Translations under genes and position numbers: made by a program
Source of the DNA: CAWGYT01 sp963826795
Lineage (GTDB): Bacteria > Planctomycetota > Planctomycetia > Pirellulales > Pirellulaceae
Reading direction: 5' to 3'
Assembly (NCBI GenBank): GCA_963826795.1
Contig: CAWGYT010000021.1
Location: forward strand, 20,337-84,336
Length of the DNA stretch: 64,000 bases
Notes under the pieces: model-generated
The model's database searches: none
The model's input: the letters and a program-made list of their open reading frames with translations, nothing else
Told to the model about the DNA's origin: nothing
In this document: piece by piece, positions 38,538-48,188 of the stretch
Numbering within the stretch: position 1 is the stretch's first letter
Layout of the letters: each line of letters begins with the position of its first letter

Positions 38538-39664
38538 GGACTGAGGAAATCGGGCCAGAGCGAGTCGCTCACCAGCAGACCGGCTCGGGTCAGCTGGAGC
38601 CGACCTTGATCGATCTGCAAGAATCCGAGCTGTTGGAATCGGGTCAGCGCCGGTTCGGCCAGGTCGCCCACTCGGTAGCCCGTTCGTTCGGCGAATTGAT
38701 CCAGCTGGATTCCTTCCATGCGTCGCAAGCCGAACACGAGCTGCTCGCGGGCCCGGTCTTCGGGACTCAAGTCGTCGCGCTCCGCCACGGGCGACTGCCC
38801 GGCGAGGACGCGTTTCAGGTAGGTCGTCGTACTGCGGTGATTCAGTTCGCGACGCCCATCGACGTACCGCGCGGCGCCGGGTCCGGCGGCGTAATATTCG
38901 CCGCCCGTCCAATAGACTTCGTTGTGTCGGCAGCGGTGTCCTGATCGGGCAAAGTTCGACACTTCATAATGCTCCCAGCCAGCCGCGGTCAATTCGTCGA
39001 TCGCCGTTTCATACATCCACCGCTGGTCGTCCTCGACGAGTGGCTGCAGGAGGGATTTCTGAAGGCGGTTCCAGAACTGGGTTCCTCGTTCGATTGTCAG
39101 ACCGTAGGTGGAAATGTGGTGGGGTCGCAACTGAATCGTGCGTTCCAAGTCTGCCCCCCACACTTCTCGTGATTCACCGGGGACGCCGAAGATCAGGTCC
39201 AGTCCCAGTGAGTGAAAACTCCCCTCGGCCCAGCGGCACGCGCGCTCGATCTCCGCCGCTCGGTGATCGCGTTCCAGGCATTCCAGTTTATGGGGATCCC
39301 ATGATTGAACGCCCAGACTCAGCCGAGTGACGCCGTGTGCCGCCAACACGCTGACCTTGGACGGCGAGACGTCCAAGGGATTGGCTTCGACCGAGAACTC
39401 GGACGGCTCCGACAGCGGGAACCAGTGGCAGGCGATCGTCAACAGCCGGTGGAGCTGATCATCCGAAAGGTGCGTGGGGGTTCCTCCGCCGATAAACAGG
39501 GTTTGCACCGGCCGCGGATCGACCAGCTGGCTAAGTTCCAATTCCAGGGCCTGCAGGTAGCTCGCGATCAGATCGTCGCGTCCGGCAACGAGTGTGAAGT
39601 TGCAATAGCCGCAGCGATGACGACAGAAGGGGACATGAAGATAAGCGGCGCGGGGAGCTGGCAT
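38534..39664 (-). CDS. hemW: Radical SAM heme chaperone HemW
   Basis: A 376-residue radical SAM protein. The cluster motif is CRHRCGYC (CxxxCxxC), followed by TLFIGGGTPTHLSDDQLHRL and ISTYGLTIERGTQFW, all family features. The C-terminal HemN-like part (YYAAGPGAARYVDGRR, REQLVFGLRRMEGIQL) is complete. HemW hands heme to target proteins and is related to HemN but without its activity. Its final codon and stop (CCCTAG) come from the solo repeat end at 38511-38537. Confidence 0.93.
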   Translation of the reverse strand: MPAPRAAYLHVPFCRHRCGYCNFTLVAGRDDLIASYLQALELELSQLVDPRPVQTLFIGGGTPTHLSDDQLHRLLTIACHWFPLSEPSEFSVEANPLDVSPSKVSVLAAHGVTRLSLGVQSWDPHKLECLERDHRAAEIERACRWAEGSFHSLGLDLIFGVPGESREVWGADLERTIQLRPHHISTYGLTIERGTQFWNRLQKSLLQPLVEDDQRWMYETAIDELTAAGWEHYEVSNFARSGHRCRHNEVYWTGGEYYAAGPGAARYVDGRRELNHRSTTTYLKRVLAGQSPVAERDDLSPEDRAREQLVFGLRRMEGIQLDQFAERTGYRVGDLAEPALTRFQQLGFLQIDQGRLQLTRAGLLVSDSLWPDFLSP

Positions 39665-39726
39665 CGGGACTCAGCCGTTGGAACGGGCGGCACGAGATTG
39701 GATCGAGCGCGGCGGAGATCGTCCCG

Positions 39727-40566
39727 TCACAGCCACAGGTACAGTCGTCCGCCAAGCATATCCGGCAATGCCTGTTCGACATATCGTTGGACTTGGCGCG
39801 GATGGTAACGTGTACTGAAGTGCGACGCGATGATCAATTTGTTTTGGAAGCGATCTTGCCGAGCGACCAGATCGTCCAGGTGCATGTGTCCCAGTTTTTG
39901 GATCATTCTCGGGCGGTGCCCCGGCGCCACGAACGTCAGTTCGGTGATCAGGATCTCGGCCTCGTACATCGAGGGGTTCTCATCCAGTCCTGCCGAAGTG
40001 CTGTCACCGACGTAAGCGACCTTGGGCAGACGGCGTTCCTCGGAGACTTCCTGACCGCTCAGCCGAATGTCGCGAATCTGCTCGCCGCTGAGAAGCTGGT
40101 ACTCAGGCTTCAACTTCTGGCGGCGTTCCCAAACGATGTAGCCGAGCGACGGGATCCGATGCGAGGTTCGCACGGGCGTCACGACGATCTCGCGTGACAA
40201 TTTGATTTCCTGGCTGGAGTTGACCCCAATCAAGTTGCAAGGCAAGCGGCCCCGATCGAGTCGGCTGACGGCCAGCAGCAACTTGCGCACGGGCTCCACC
40301 GCCGGCTCGGGAAGATAAATCGTGGGCGGATCCATCTTCATCATGCGTCGTCGTGCGACGTAGACGGGCAGGGCCGCGATGTGATCCAAGTGGGTATGCG
40401 AAATGAACCACGTCGGGGTTCCCATGAAGTCCCACGGATGGGCTCCCAAATCGAATCCCAGCTTGAGTTCCGGAATTCGCCAATAGGTTTGAACCGCGGC
40501 GCGGGAATATCCTTCGATCGTCAGTCCCTTGTATTCAAGTGACTTGACTGGCGCGTTTTCAACCAT
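39727..40566 (-). CDS. MBL-fold hydrolase (RNase Z-like)
   Basis: A 279-residue protein. HTHLDHIAALPVYVARRR gives the metal-binding motif HxHxDH; GDSTSAGLDE, ELTFVAPGHR and ASHFSTRYHP supply later metal ligands of the RNase Z/ElaC type. Length fits RNase Z, which matures tRNA 3' ends, but the flexible arm was not recognised, so the specific role stays open. 62 bp after hemW (upstream on this strand). Confidence 0.75.
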   Translation of the reverse strand: MVENAPVKSLEYKGLTIEGYSRAAVQTYWRIPELKLGFDLGAHPWDFMGTPTWFISHTHLDHIAALPVYVARRRMMKMDPPTIYLPEPAVEPVRKLLLAVSRLDRGRLPCNLIGVNSSQEIKLSREIVVTPVRTSHRIPSLGYIVWERRQKLKPEYQLLSGEQIRDIRLSGQEVSEERRLPKVAYVGDSTSAGLDENPSMYEAEILITELTFVAPGHRPRMIQKLGHMHLDDLVARQDRFQNKLIIASHFSTRYHPRQVQRYVEQALPDMLGGRLYLWL

Positions 40567-40687
40567 GGGAAACCGAATCGCAGACGGTCGTCAATCATTC
40601 CTCGCGGGCAAGCTGGTCAGTCTACTCGGCCGCGGTGGCCAGCTAAAGGGGGCATGGGCGTCACCCTGGCTTGTGCTGTGCCACACC

Positions 40688-42031
40688 TCAGACTTGGGGT
40701 TTGGAAAAGGGGGCAGGTCCCAAACGCTCGAGCAGTTCGATGGCGCGCTGCAGTTGACGATCCACGATCGGGGCGGCGGAGGATTCTTCGGTTGGCTTGT
40801 CGGCGGATTCCGATTCGGCCTTGTCGACGCCGAGGGCTTCCGACGGTTCGGCGAAATCGCGCTGACGACGCCACTCGTACACGCGCTGGAACTCCTCGCG
40901 GGAAAACTCGACGAGATCCTCGGGCGCGGGCCGCACGCCCCAGGCAACGTCTTCCTGATCACCCCGATTCCGGTGGATGTTCTCGCCGCTTGGCCGCCAA
41001 TAGGTCTGCGTCGTCAGCCGAATCGCGCTGCGGCCCCCTTCGATCGGAAACACATTCTGCACCGTCCCCTTGCCGTACGTTCGCTCACCCACAATCGTCG
41101 CTCGCTGGTGGTCCTGCAGACAAGCGGCGACAATTTCGCTGGCACTTGCCGAAAAACGATCAACCAGCACGACCACAGGCAATTTCGGATCGACCAGCGC
41201 TGGCCGCTCGGACTTGAATTCTTGAGCCACTTGCGCATCGCGTCCCCGCGTTGTGACAATCACTTGTCCGGGAGGCAAGAACAGGTCGCAGATTTCGACG
41301 GCCGAGGTAAGCAGTCCGCCGGCGTTTCCGCGGAGGTCCAGAATCAATCCGTCCGTGCGGCCGGCGATCGTTTGCAGCGCCTGCTGCAGGTCCTCGGCCG
41401 TTCGATCGCCAAACGTGGAAACACGGATGTATCCGATGCGCGGGTGATCGGCCAGCACGAAGCTCCAGGTCCCCGATCGGTCGCGACGATCGCCACGCAC
41501 CGACTCAATTCGAATCTCGGCGCGATTCATGGTGTACTTGGTGGTCGCTTCGGAATCGCCACGCAGCACCTCGACTGTGACGGGCGTGCCCACGATCCCG
41601 CGCATCAACTTCACCGCGTCGCCCAGCGAGCGACCGTCCATGGTTTGGCCGTCGATCGACACGATGATGTCGCCGGCCATCAAACCGGCCTCGTAAGCCG
41701 GTGTGGCTGGCACCGGGTTGAGAATTGTCAGCCGCCCGTCCTGCATCCCCACCTCGATGCCAATCCCGCCAAAATGCTGCTCAATATCCACCCGGAATTC
41801 ACGATACTCGTCGGGTGAGATGTATCCCGAGTGGGGATCCAATTCGAACAACATCCCGCGCAGTCCGCCCTCGAAAAGAGCACGCGGATCGACCGGTTCC
41901 ACATAGGCGGCCGAGATCTTGGCGATGGACTCCGAAAGGATTCCGGCGTAGCGGTTACGCTGGGCCTCGCCGTAGCAGACCAGCGAGATCACGGAGGCAA
42001 GCGTCAACCAGGTCAGATTTCTGAGGGGCAC
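40688..42031 (-). CDS. S41 carboxy-terminal processing protease with PDZ
   Basis: A 447-residue protease starting with GTG 42031 after AGGAA. A short hydrophobic N-terminus (WLTLASVISLVCYG) leads to the S41 N-terminal region, PDZ (FGGIGIEVGMQDGRLTILNP, GLMAGDIIVSIDGQ) and the catalytic part: DRFSASASEIVAAC holds the Ser and GERTYGKGTVQ the Lys of the dyad. The last residues (LLERLGPAPFSKPQV) are encoded by a half-copy of palindrome A, which has replaced the original 3' end. Confidence 0.92.
   Translation of the reverse strand: MPLRNLTWLTLASVISLVCYGEAQRNRYAGILSESIAKISAAYVEPVDPRALFEGGLRGMLFELDPHSGYISPDEYREFRVDIEQHFGGIGIEVGMQDGRLTILNPVPATPAYEAGLMAGDIIVSIDGQTMDGRSLGDAVKLMRGIVGTPVTVEVLRGDSEATTKYTMNRAEIRIESVRGDRRDRSGTWSFVLADHPRIGYIRVSTFGDRTAEDLQQALQTIAGRTDGLILDLRGNAGGLLTSAVEICDLFLPPGQVIVTTRGRDAQVAQEFKSERPALVDPKLPVVVLVDRFSASASEIVAACLQDHQRATIVGERTYGKGTVQNVFPIEGGRSAIRLTTQTYWRPSGENIHRNRGDQEDVAWGVRPAPEDLVEFSREEFQRVYEWRRQRDFAEPSEALGVDKAESESADKPTEESSAAPIVDRQLQRAIELLERLGPAPFSKPQV
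40690..40718. repeat. Half-copy of palindrome family A inside the S41 protease 3' end
   Basis: TTGGAAAAGGGGGCAGGTCC on the plus strand matches one arm of 18008-18035. The protease reading frame ends within it. Confidence 0.75.
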
Positions 42032-42446
42032 CGTGCAAGTTCCTTGTTGAGGACGGGGCGATCGGATGACGTGGGGCGAGCTGCGCGCGGCTTCCGCCCC
42101 CGGCCTGGGCGGCTGGACCTACACGCCAGACGCTCACGCCAACGCTCACGCTCATTCTAGGGCAAGTCAACTCGGATCGCGTGGGGAGCACGGCTGGGCG
42201 GCGGGCCGCGCGGGCCAGCCTCGGTGGCCCTGGAAGCGGGGACCCGCAGGCGGAATAATCGGCAGTCGATCGAGGGGCCAACCGCGCGGGACGCAACATT
42301 CTGACGGGCGAAGGGGAGTTCAGGGATGCCGTTTCGTATAATTCTGAGTTATCCCTGGTTCCCGGTTGCCAAAAATCCACCTCTTGCCGACTTACCGGTC
42401 AGGAGGCCAACCCACCCTCGACGAAGGGGCTCGAGTCAATCTCCCG
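42032..42446. other. Divergent intergenic region
   Basis: No gene seen in 415 bp. A direct repeat CGCTCACGCCAACGCTCACG lies near 42131. A TATAAT hexamer at 42337-42342 has no matching -35 and may be chance, though it would suit the HEAT lipoprotein gene. Confidence 0.4.
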
Positions 42447-43041
42447 ATGAGTTGCTGCCAACCGACTCCCGCCCGCACCCGCTTGCTTGTCATCAGCTGC
42501 GCGCTGCTCAGCGTGCCTGTGGGTTGGCTGCGATTCGATTTGGTCCTCCGTTCCACCTCCCCCCACGCCGGAGCAGATCGCCGCGATGCAGCAGCGGCGG
42601 CGGGATCGGATCCGTGGCGAGGCATCGCGCGTCATGCCAACCGTCGACACGCGGTCGGCGACCGGCCGGGCCGAGCCGCCGCGAATTCGGGCGTTTCCCG
42701 AATGGTCGCTGCCCGAAACGGCCGCCGACGCCCTGGGACGGATCGGACCGGCCGCCGTCCCGGCCCTGGTGACACGACTGCGAGCCCCACAACCCGATGT
42801 GCGGCGGCGCGCGATTCGAGTCTTGGCGCGGCTGGGACCCGATGCGGTGCAGGCCGTTCCCGAACTGACGCGACTCCTGGCGGACGACGATCCGGAGGTG
42901 CGCCGCCTGGCGACCCGCGCGCTCGGCCAGATTGGTCCTGGCGCCGCAAGCGCCATCCCGTCGCTGATCCAGATCATGGAAACGGCGGCGGACGAGACCC
43001 CAACGGACGAGACCCCAACGGACGGGACCCCGTCGCCGTGA
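42447..43041 (+). CDS. HEAT-repeat lipoprotein, frame broken near 42530
   Basis: About 198 residues. ATG 42447 reads RTRLLVISCALLSVPV in the first frame; one base away the sequence gives VGCDSIWSSVPPPPTPEQ, so a lipobox ending in VGC is rebuilt if one base near 42530 is corrected. The second half is a HEAT/PBS-lyase-like repeat region (ALGRIGPAAVPALVTRLRAP, AIRVLARLGPDAVQAVPELT, ATRALGQIGPGAASAIPSLI) that mediates protein contacts. It ends with three repeats of DETPT. The role is unknown. Confidence 0.7.
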
Positions 43042-43102
43042 TCGGCAGCCGCTGGAGCGGCAGCGCTGCACACCCCCGTCGGCCCGCAACCGATGATCGC
43101 TC

Positions 43103-43879
43103 ATGAATTACTTCGCTCACGGCCGAGACTTCGTCGACCGCCCCTGGCTCTTGGCCGGTACCGCGGTGCCGGATTGGCTCAGCGTCCTGGACCGCCGCGT
43201 GCGGGCTCGTTCCAAAGCCGCCCGGCGGTTTGTCCACGCGCGAGACCAACGCGTCGTTCAGCTCGCCGCGGGAATCATGCGGCACCACCAGGATGACGAC
43301 TGGTTTCATCGAACCCGGGCCTTCGCCGAGTTGAGCTGGGAATTCACGGTCGCCACTCGAGATCGGCTCCCCCGCGATGACGGCCTGCGCCCAAGCTTCC
43401 TGGGACACATTTTGGTCGAGCTGCTGCTGGACGCCGAGCTGATCCGACACGACCCCGGCCGACTGGATGCGTACTATCTCGGACTCGAGGCGATGGACGT
43501 CGAGCTCGTGGGGTGGATCGTCGACAAGATCGCCACAGGACCAGCCCAACGCCTTTCTGAATTGATCCCGAGGTTTTCGGCAGAGCGGTTCTTGTATGAC
43601 TACGCCGATGATGGCAAACTGCTGTACCGATTGAATGGCGTGATGCACCGAGTGCGTTTGCCGCCACTGCCCGATTCATTGTGTGAATGGTTTCCCCTGG
43701 CGCGTCGCCGGGTGAGCCAGCGAATGCCGGAACTGTTGGCTCAGCCCCACCGATCTTGCGCTGCCCGAACGGCTCTGAGAGCTTCGAAGGGGGGAGCCGA
43801 GGGACGGCGAGCGTCGGCGCCCAATCGCCACCTGTCGCCGTCATTTGGGCGCTGTGAGCTGTCACGAGGACTGATTTGA
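43103..43879 (+). CDS. Conserved hypothetical protein
   Basis: A 258-residue protein with MNYFAHGRDFVDRPWLLAGT at the start and GIMRHHQDDDWFHRTRAFAE further on. The MNxxAH start and the His/Asp-rich section faintly recall acyl carrier protein phosphodiesterases (AcpH), but this is a weak guess. It overlaps the next gene by one base (TGATG at 43877-43881), implying coupling to the sugar isomerase. Confidence 0.6.
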   Translation: MNYFAHGRDFVDRPWLLAGTAVPDWLSVLDRRVRARSKAARRFVHARDQRVVQLAAGIMRHHQDDDWFHRTRAFAELSWEFTVATRDRLPRDDGLRPSFLGHILVELLLDAELIRHDPGRLDAYYLGLEAMDVELVGWIVDKIATGPAQRLSELIPRFSAERFLYDYADDGKLLYRLNGVMHRVRLPPLPDSLCEWFPLARRRVSQRMPELLAQPHRSCAARTALRASKGGAEGRRASAPNRHLSPSFGRCELSRGLI

Positions 43880-44734
43880 TGAAATACGGGATGAATCTGT
43901 TGCTGTGGACCGGCGAGATGCACGACGGCATGCTGCCCGTGCTGGAGTCGCTCAAGACGATGGGATACGACGGCGTCGAGCTGCCGATGTTCGACCTGGA
44001 CGTCGACGCGTGGGCCAAGTGGGGCAAGCGTCTGGACGACCTGGGGCTGCAGCGGACCGCGGTCACGGTTCGCGGCGAAGACGACAATCCGATCAGCCCC
44101 GACGCGGCCGTGCGGGCGCAGGGGCGTGCGAACACAACAAGCGGCTGCCTTGACTGTTGTCACGCCGTCGGCGCCGAGACGTTGCTGGGACCCTTTCACT
44201 CGGCGCTGGGCCTGTTCAGCGGACAGGGGCCGACGCCGGATGAATGGAAATGGGGCGTCGAAAGCATGCGGCAAGTCGCGGAACATGCCGGTCAAACCGG
44301 TGTGATGCTGGCGCGTCGAATATCTGAATCGCTTCGAGACCTACCTGCTGAACTGCGCGGCCGATACGGTCCGCTTCGTGCAAGACGTCGACCACCCCAG
44401 CTGCCGGATGATGTACGATACGTTCCACGCCAACATCGAAGAAAAATCACCGGCTGAGGCGATTCGTACGGCGGCGCCTTATCTGGTCCACGTGCATATT
44501 TCGGAAAACGATCGCAGCACGCCCGGTCAGGGGGGCGTCAATTGGGCCGCCAACTTCGATGCGCTGAACGAGATCGGTTACGACGGCTGGCTGGTCGTCG
44601 AGGCCTTCGGCTTGGCCTTGCCCGAACTGGTCGCCGCAACCAAAATCTGGCGACGCATGTACGACAGCGAAGAACAACTGGCCCGCGATAGTCTGACGTT
44701 CATGAAGGCCCAGGTCGCCCAGCGGAGCGGCTGA
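43879..44734 (+). CDS. Sugar phosphate isomerase/epimerase, frame broken near 44314
   Basis: About 284 residues. A xylose-isomerase-like TIM barrel that probably interconverts sugars or their derivatives. The first frame gives YGMNLLLWTGEMHDGMLPVL, MGYDGVELPMFDLDVDAWAK and GAETLLGPFHSALGLFSG. One extra C near 44314 throws off the sequence; then VEYLNRFETYLLNCAADTVR, MMYDTFHANIEEKSPAEAIR, LVHVHISENDRSTPGQG and GYDGWLVVEAFG follow in the next frame. A second short shift is likely at about 44127-44150 (RANTTSG against REHNKR). The metal-binding residues Glu, Asp, His and Glu appear in the corrected reading. Confidence 0.8.
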
Positions 44735-44773
44735 CCTCTCGAGGAACGAGTGCGGCTGCGGCGAGGAAACGTG

Positions 44774-45496
44774 ATGTCCCAGGAACCGGATCAGGTCCCA
44801 CCGGCCCCCAACGAAACGTCGACTGGCCAGGATCCGGCGGCAATGTCGGTGGATCAGCTAACCCAGGCCTTCGCCAGCCTGCTGGGCGAAGATCAGCGCT
44901 CCGGCGAATCGGTCGGCGAGGATGTCGAGGCGCCCGAACCGAGCCCGGCCTTGGCAGGCAACGAGGATGACGACTCGCGCCGCGTCACCCCCGAATCGAT
45001 CCTGGAAGCGATCCTGTTCGTGGGTCACCCTCAGAACGAGCCGCTCACGAGCCGCATGATGGCCAGCTATCTCCGCGGGGTGAGCCCGCAGGAGGTCGAC
45101 GCACTCATCGCGGGCCTGAATGACGCCTACGCCCAACAGCAGGCCCCCTACGAAATCGTCTCTCACGGCGCCGGTTATCGACTCACGCTCCGCAGCGAGC
45201 TGCTGGGCGTGCGCGATGTGTTTTACGGAAAGGTGCGCGAGGCAAGGCTCACTCAGGCTGCCATCGATCTGCTCGCGATCGTCGCCTACCACCAACCCCT
45301 GACGCGCGACGCGATCGAGCGGCTGCGGGGACAACCGAGCGGCGCGATCCTGGCGCAGCTCGTCCGGCGGCAGTTGCTGAGTGTCGAATACGGCGCGGAG
45401 AAACCTCGCCAGAAGTCGTACCGTACGACGGAACGATTTCTGGAGCTGTTCGGCCTCGATTCACTTGAGGACCTGCCCAGCCACGAAGATTTCTGA
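44774..45496 (+). CDS. scpB: Segregation and condensation protein ScpB
   Basis: A 240-residue protein of the SMC-ScpAB complex. ATG 44774 with GAGGAAACG upstream; the earlier in-frame start at 44750 has no site. After an acidic, Pro-rich N-terminus of about 75 residues, two winged-helix domains follow (SILEAILFVGHPQNEPLTSR, and LTQAAIDLLAIVAYHQPLTR with RYGAEKP-like SVEYGAEKPRQKSYRTTERF). No scpA is near. Confidence 0.93.
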   Translation: MSQEPDQVPPAPNETSTGQDPAAMSVDQLTQAFASLLGEDQRSGESVGEDVEAPEPSPALAGNEDDDSRRVTPESILEAILFVGHPQNEPLTSRMMASYLRGVSPQEVDALIAGLNDAYAQQQAPYEIVSHGAGYRLTLRSELLGVRDVFYGKVREARLTQAAIDLLAIVAYHQPLTRDAIERLRGQPSGAILAQLVRRQLLSVEYGAEKPRQKSYRTTERFLELFGLDSLEDLPSHEDF

Positions 45497-45784
45497 ACTG
45501 CTGGGGGAAGAGCGCGGGGGCGGGGAACTCGCAGTGGCGGGGTGGGCTGCAGCGGGAATGGCGGACATTGCGGCTCCTGGCGGTCCCGCCGAGCCCTGAC
45601 AAAAAGGGGAACCAGCGGGCCGGGACGGTTCGATGATGCTGAGTGCCTGCTGGGCGGAGCCGGCCCGGAATGCCCCCCGAACAGCGAAGAAGTCGTCCGT
45701 GGGCTTTCCACGAGCTGGCGTGGCAAGTGTGGGGTGTTAGAATCAAGCTTGGCCGATCTCATGTTTTCCTGGAGTCATGCGGGC

Positions 45785-46477
45785 ATGTCGTGTCGCTCGT
45801 CGCTGGACCGATTGCGAACGTCGGCGCCCGCTATCCTGCCGTCCTTGCTACGATGTGATTTCGGCAACCTGGAGCGCGAGCTTCGGCGCCTGGAGGCGGC
45901 CAAGGTGCCTGGCCTTCACCTGGACGTGATGGATGGGCAATTTGTGCCAAATTTCACCTACGGGATGCCGATCGTGGCCGCGATTCGGCAGCTCACGGAC
46001 CTGCCGCTGGATGTCCACTTGATGATCGCCGAGCCGGGCCGATATCTGGAGGCGTTCGTGGCGGCGGGAGCGGACGTGGTGACAATTCACGCCGAGGCGG
46101 TTGCGGAACCTCGACCGTTGCTGGATCAAATCCACCAGCTGGGGGCCTGCGCGGGCCTTGCGGTCAATCCGGGGACCCCGGTGGCGCAGATTGAGCCGTT
46201 CCTGGATCAATGTGATGTGGTGCTGGTGATGAGTGTCGACGCGGGGTTTGGCGGCCAGGAATTCAATCCCGTGGCGCTGGACAAACTGCGAGACCTACGG
46301 GCCCACGGAATCGAGAACCTTTGTTTGGAGGTCGACGGGGGCGTGAACTCCGCCACGATCGCGGCCTGCGCCGAAGCAGGAGCGGAATTCTTCGTGGTCG
46401 GATCGGCGATTTTTAGTGAACCCGACTACGGCTCGGCCATCGCGAACCTGCGGCAGCTGGCCGATCGACGACTTTGA
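45785..46477 (+). CDS. rpe: Ribulose-phosphate 3-epimerase
   Basis: A 230-residue TIM-barrel enzyme of the pentose phosphate pathway. Motifs: ILPSLLRCDFGNLERELRRL, LHLDVMDGQFVPNFTYGMPI (metal His and Asp), LDVHLMIAEPGRY, VVLVMSVDAGFGGQEFNP and CLEVDGGVNSATIAAC. The usual PSILSADF is here PSLLRCDF. Start 45785 is preferred, with ATG 45761 as an alternative. The next gene starts 26 bp on. Confidence 0.95.
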   Translation: MSCRSSLDRLRTSAPAILPSLLRCDFGNLERELRRLEAAKVPGLHLDVMDGQFVPNFTYGMPIVAAIRQLTDLPLDVHLMIAEPGRYLEAFVAAGADVVTIHAEAVAEPRPLLDQIHQLGACAGLAVNPGTPVAQIEPFLDQCDVVLVMSVDAGFGGQEFNPVALDKLRDLRAHGIENLCLEVDGGVNSATIAACAEAGAEFFVVGSAIFSEPDYGSAIANLRQLADRRL

Positions 46478-46503
46478 ACGAGGCGAATGGAGCACTGTTG
46501 GCC

Positions 46504-47096
46504 ATGACGCGTGTAGTGTTGGTACGTCCCGGAACGACGGACTTTGATGAGCAGCGTCGTATCAAGGGGAATCTGGACATCCCGCTGAACGAGTTCGGCA
46601 CTGACCAGATCGCCCGTGCGGCCAACGAGCTGGCAAGCGAGGGGATTGAGGCTGTCTATTCGTCGCCCTGTCAGGCCGCCGAGGAAACGGCACGCGTGCT
46701 GGCTCAGGCCCTGGGCGTGAAGGCCAAGTCCGTGCCCAATCTTCGCAATCTCGACCATGGACTTTGGCAGGGCAAGCTGATTGACGAGGTGAAGGCCACG
46801 CAGCGGAAAGTCTACCGGCAATGGCAGGAGCAACCGGAGACCGTCTGCCCGCCCGAGGGCGAGATGCTCGAAAGTGCCCGGCTTCGGGTTCACCGGCGCT
46901 GGATAAGATTCTGAAGAAGCACAAAACGGGTGTCGTCGCGGTGGTTGTTTCCGAGCCGGTGGCCAGCCTGGTCCGCTGCTATCTCAGCCAAGGTGAGCTG
47001 GGCGATCTGTGGGAGGCGGAAACGGCGTGCGGAAGCTGGCAGGTCATCGACGTCCCGCCCGAGCGGCAGATGGCGCCCAGTGCCGGGCGAACCTAG
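46504..47096 (+). CDS. Histidine-phosphatase-fold pseudoenzyme, frame broken near 46893
   Basis: About 197 residues. Resembles phosphoglycerate mutase/histidine phosphatases: VVLVRPGTTDFDEQRRIKGN has the expected start, but the catalytic RHG is RPG. The SSPLxRA segment reads SSPCQAAEETARVL, without Arg. After one missing base near 46893, PALDKILKKHKTGVVAVVVS continues the fold, but the second catalytic SHG is replaced by VSEPVASLVR. So both catalytic His are absent and enzyme activity is unlikely. It lies between rpe and accD. Similar RPG variants may be widespread in planctomycetes, but I cannot check that here. Confidence 0.7.
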
Positions 47097-47201
47097 ATCG
47101 GCGTCGCGCGCCGCGGCTTGCTCTTGCTTGAAGGGACCTTTTCCGGTGATAATCCCGGCACCGCTCCTCCGAAACTCCTCCCGCTGTTCCGCAGTGCCCC
47201 A

Positions 47202-48041
47202 ATGTCAACCAACCTCTCCTCTTCGCGTTCCATGAAGCGTCCCAAGCGTGGAGTGCCGGAAGGTCTTTGGCAACGCTGCCCCGGCTGTCAGGCGGCAATT
47301 TTTCGGAAAGAGGCGGAAAAGCGACTCAACGTCTGTCCGGAGTGCGACTATCACTTTTATGTTTCCGCTCGTGATCGAATCACTCAGGTGCTGGATGACG
47401 GCACGTTCGAGGAGTGGGATGAAGGTCTGAGACCGACCGATCCGCTGGGATTCCACGACAAGAAACCCTATCGCGAACGGCTGATCGCCGAGCAGGAACG
47501 GACCGGACTGAGTGATGCGGCCATGACCGGCACCGGCATGATTCGTGCTCGCCGCGTGGCGTTCGGCGTGACCGATTCGGCCTTCATCATGGGTAGCATG
47601 GGCTCGGTCGTCGGCGAACGCCTGGCTCGATTGACCGAGCGAGCGACCGAGCAGGGGCTACCGCTGATCGTGGTCAGCGGTTCCGGTGGAGGCGCGCGGA
47701 TGCACGAGGGGATTCATTCGCTGATGCAGATGGCCAAAGTGTCCGCGGCCTTGGCCCGTCACGATCAGGCGGGCGGCCTGTTTATCTCGGTCCTGACCAA
47801 CCCTACCATGGGCGGCGTCGCCGCCAGTTTCGCGTCGCTGGGTGACTTTGTGTTTGCCGAGCCCAGGGCCCTGATCGGATTCGCCGGCCCACGGACGATC
47901 AAGGCAACGATTCGGATCGAATTGCCCGAAGGATTTCAGACCAGCGAATTCCTGCTGCAGCACGGCTTCATCGACCGAATCGTGCCCCGCAGTCGGCTGA
48001 AGAGCGAAATTGCCCGCGCGATCGACTACTGCGGGAAGTAA
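47202..48041 (+). CDS. accD: Acetyl-CoA carboxylase carboxyltransferase subunit beta
   Basis: A 279-residue protein. A C4 zinc ribbon (CPGCQAAIFR and CPECDYHFYV) precedes the carboxyltransferase domain (GSMGSVVGERLARLTERATE, PLIVVSGSGGGARMHEGI, LTNPTMGGVAASFASLGD, ALIGFAGPRTIKATIRIELP). It pairs with AccA (not in this window) to transfer carboxyl from biotin to acetyl-CoA. ATG 47202 starts the Ser-rich N-terminus; an earlier frame start at 47118 has no support. Confidence 0.96.
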   Translation: MSTNLSSSRSMKRPKRGVPEGLWQRCPGCQAAIFRKEAEKRLNVCPECDYHFYVSARDRITQVLDDGTFEEWDEGLRPTDPLGFHDKKPYRERLIAEQERTGLSDAAMTGTGMIRARRVAFGVTDSAFIMGSMGSVVGERLARLTERATEQGLPLIVVSGSGGGARMHEGIHSLMQMAKVSAALARHDQAGGLFISVLTNPTMGGVAASFASLGDFVFAEPRALIGFAGPRTIKATIRIELPEGFQTSEFLLQHGFIDRIVPRSRLKSEIARAIDYCGK

Positions 48042-48188
48042 TACGAGGGAGGTCCGGCCCGCCGCTTGCGCTTGCCGAACTCGTCACGCGAACCTAAATT
48101 TCAAGCGTCGCCACTGGGGCCAGCCCCTCCCTGTCACCCTGGATCCCCCTCGTCACTACGGATCCGCCGCCGTCGAATCGACAACCTC

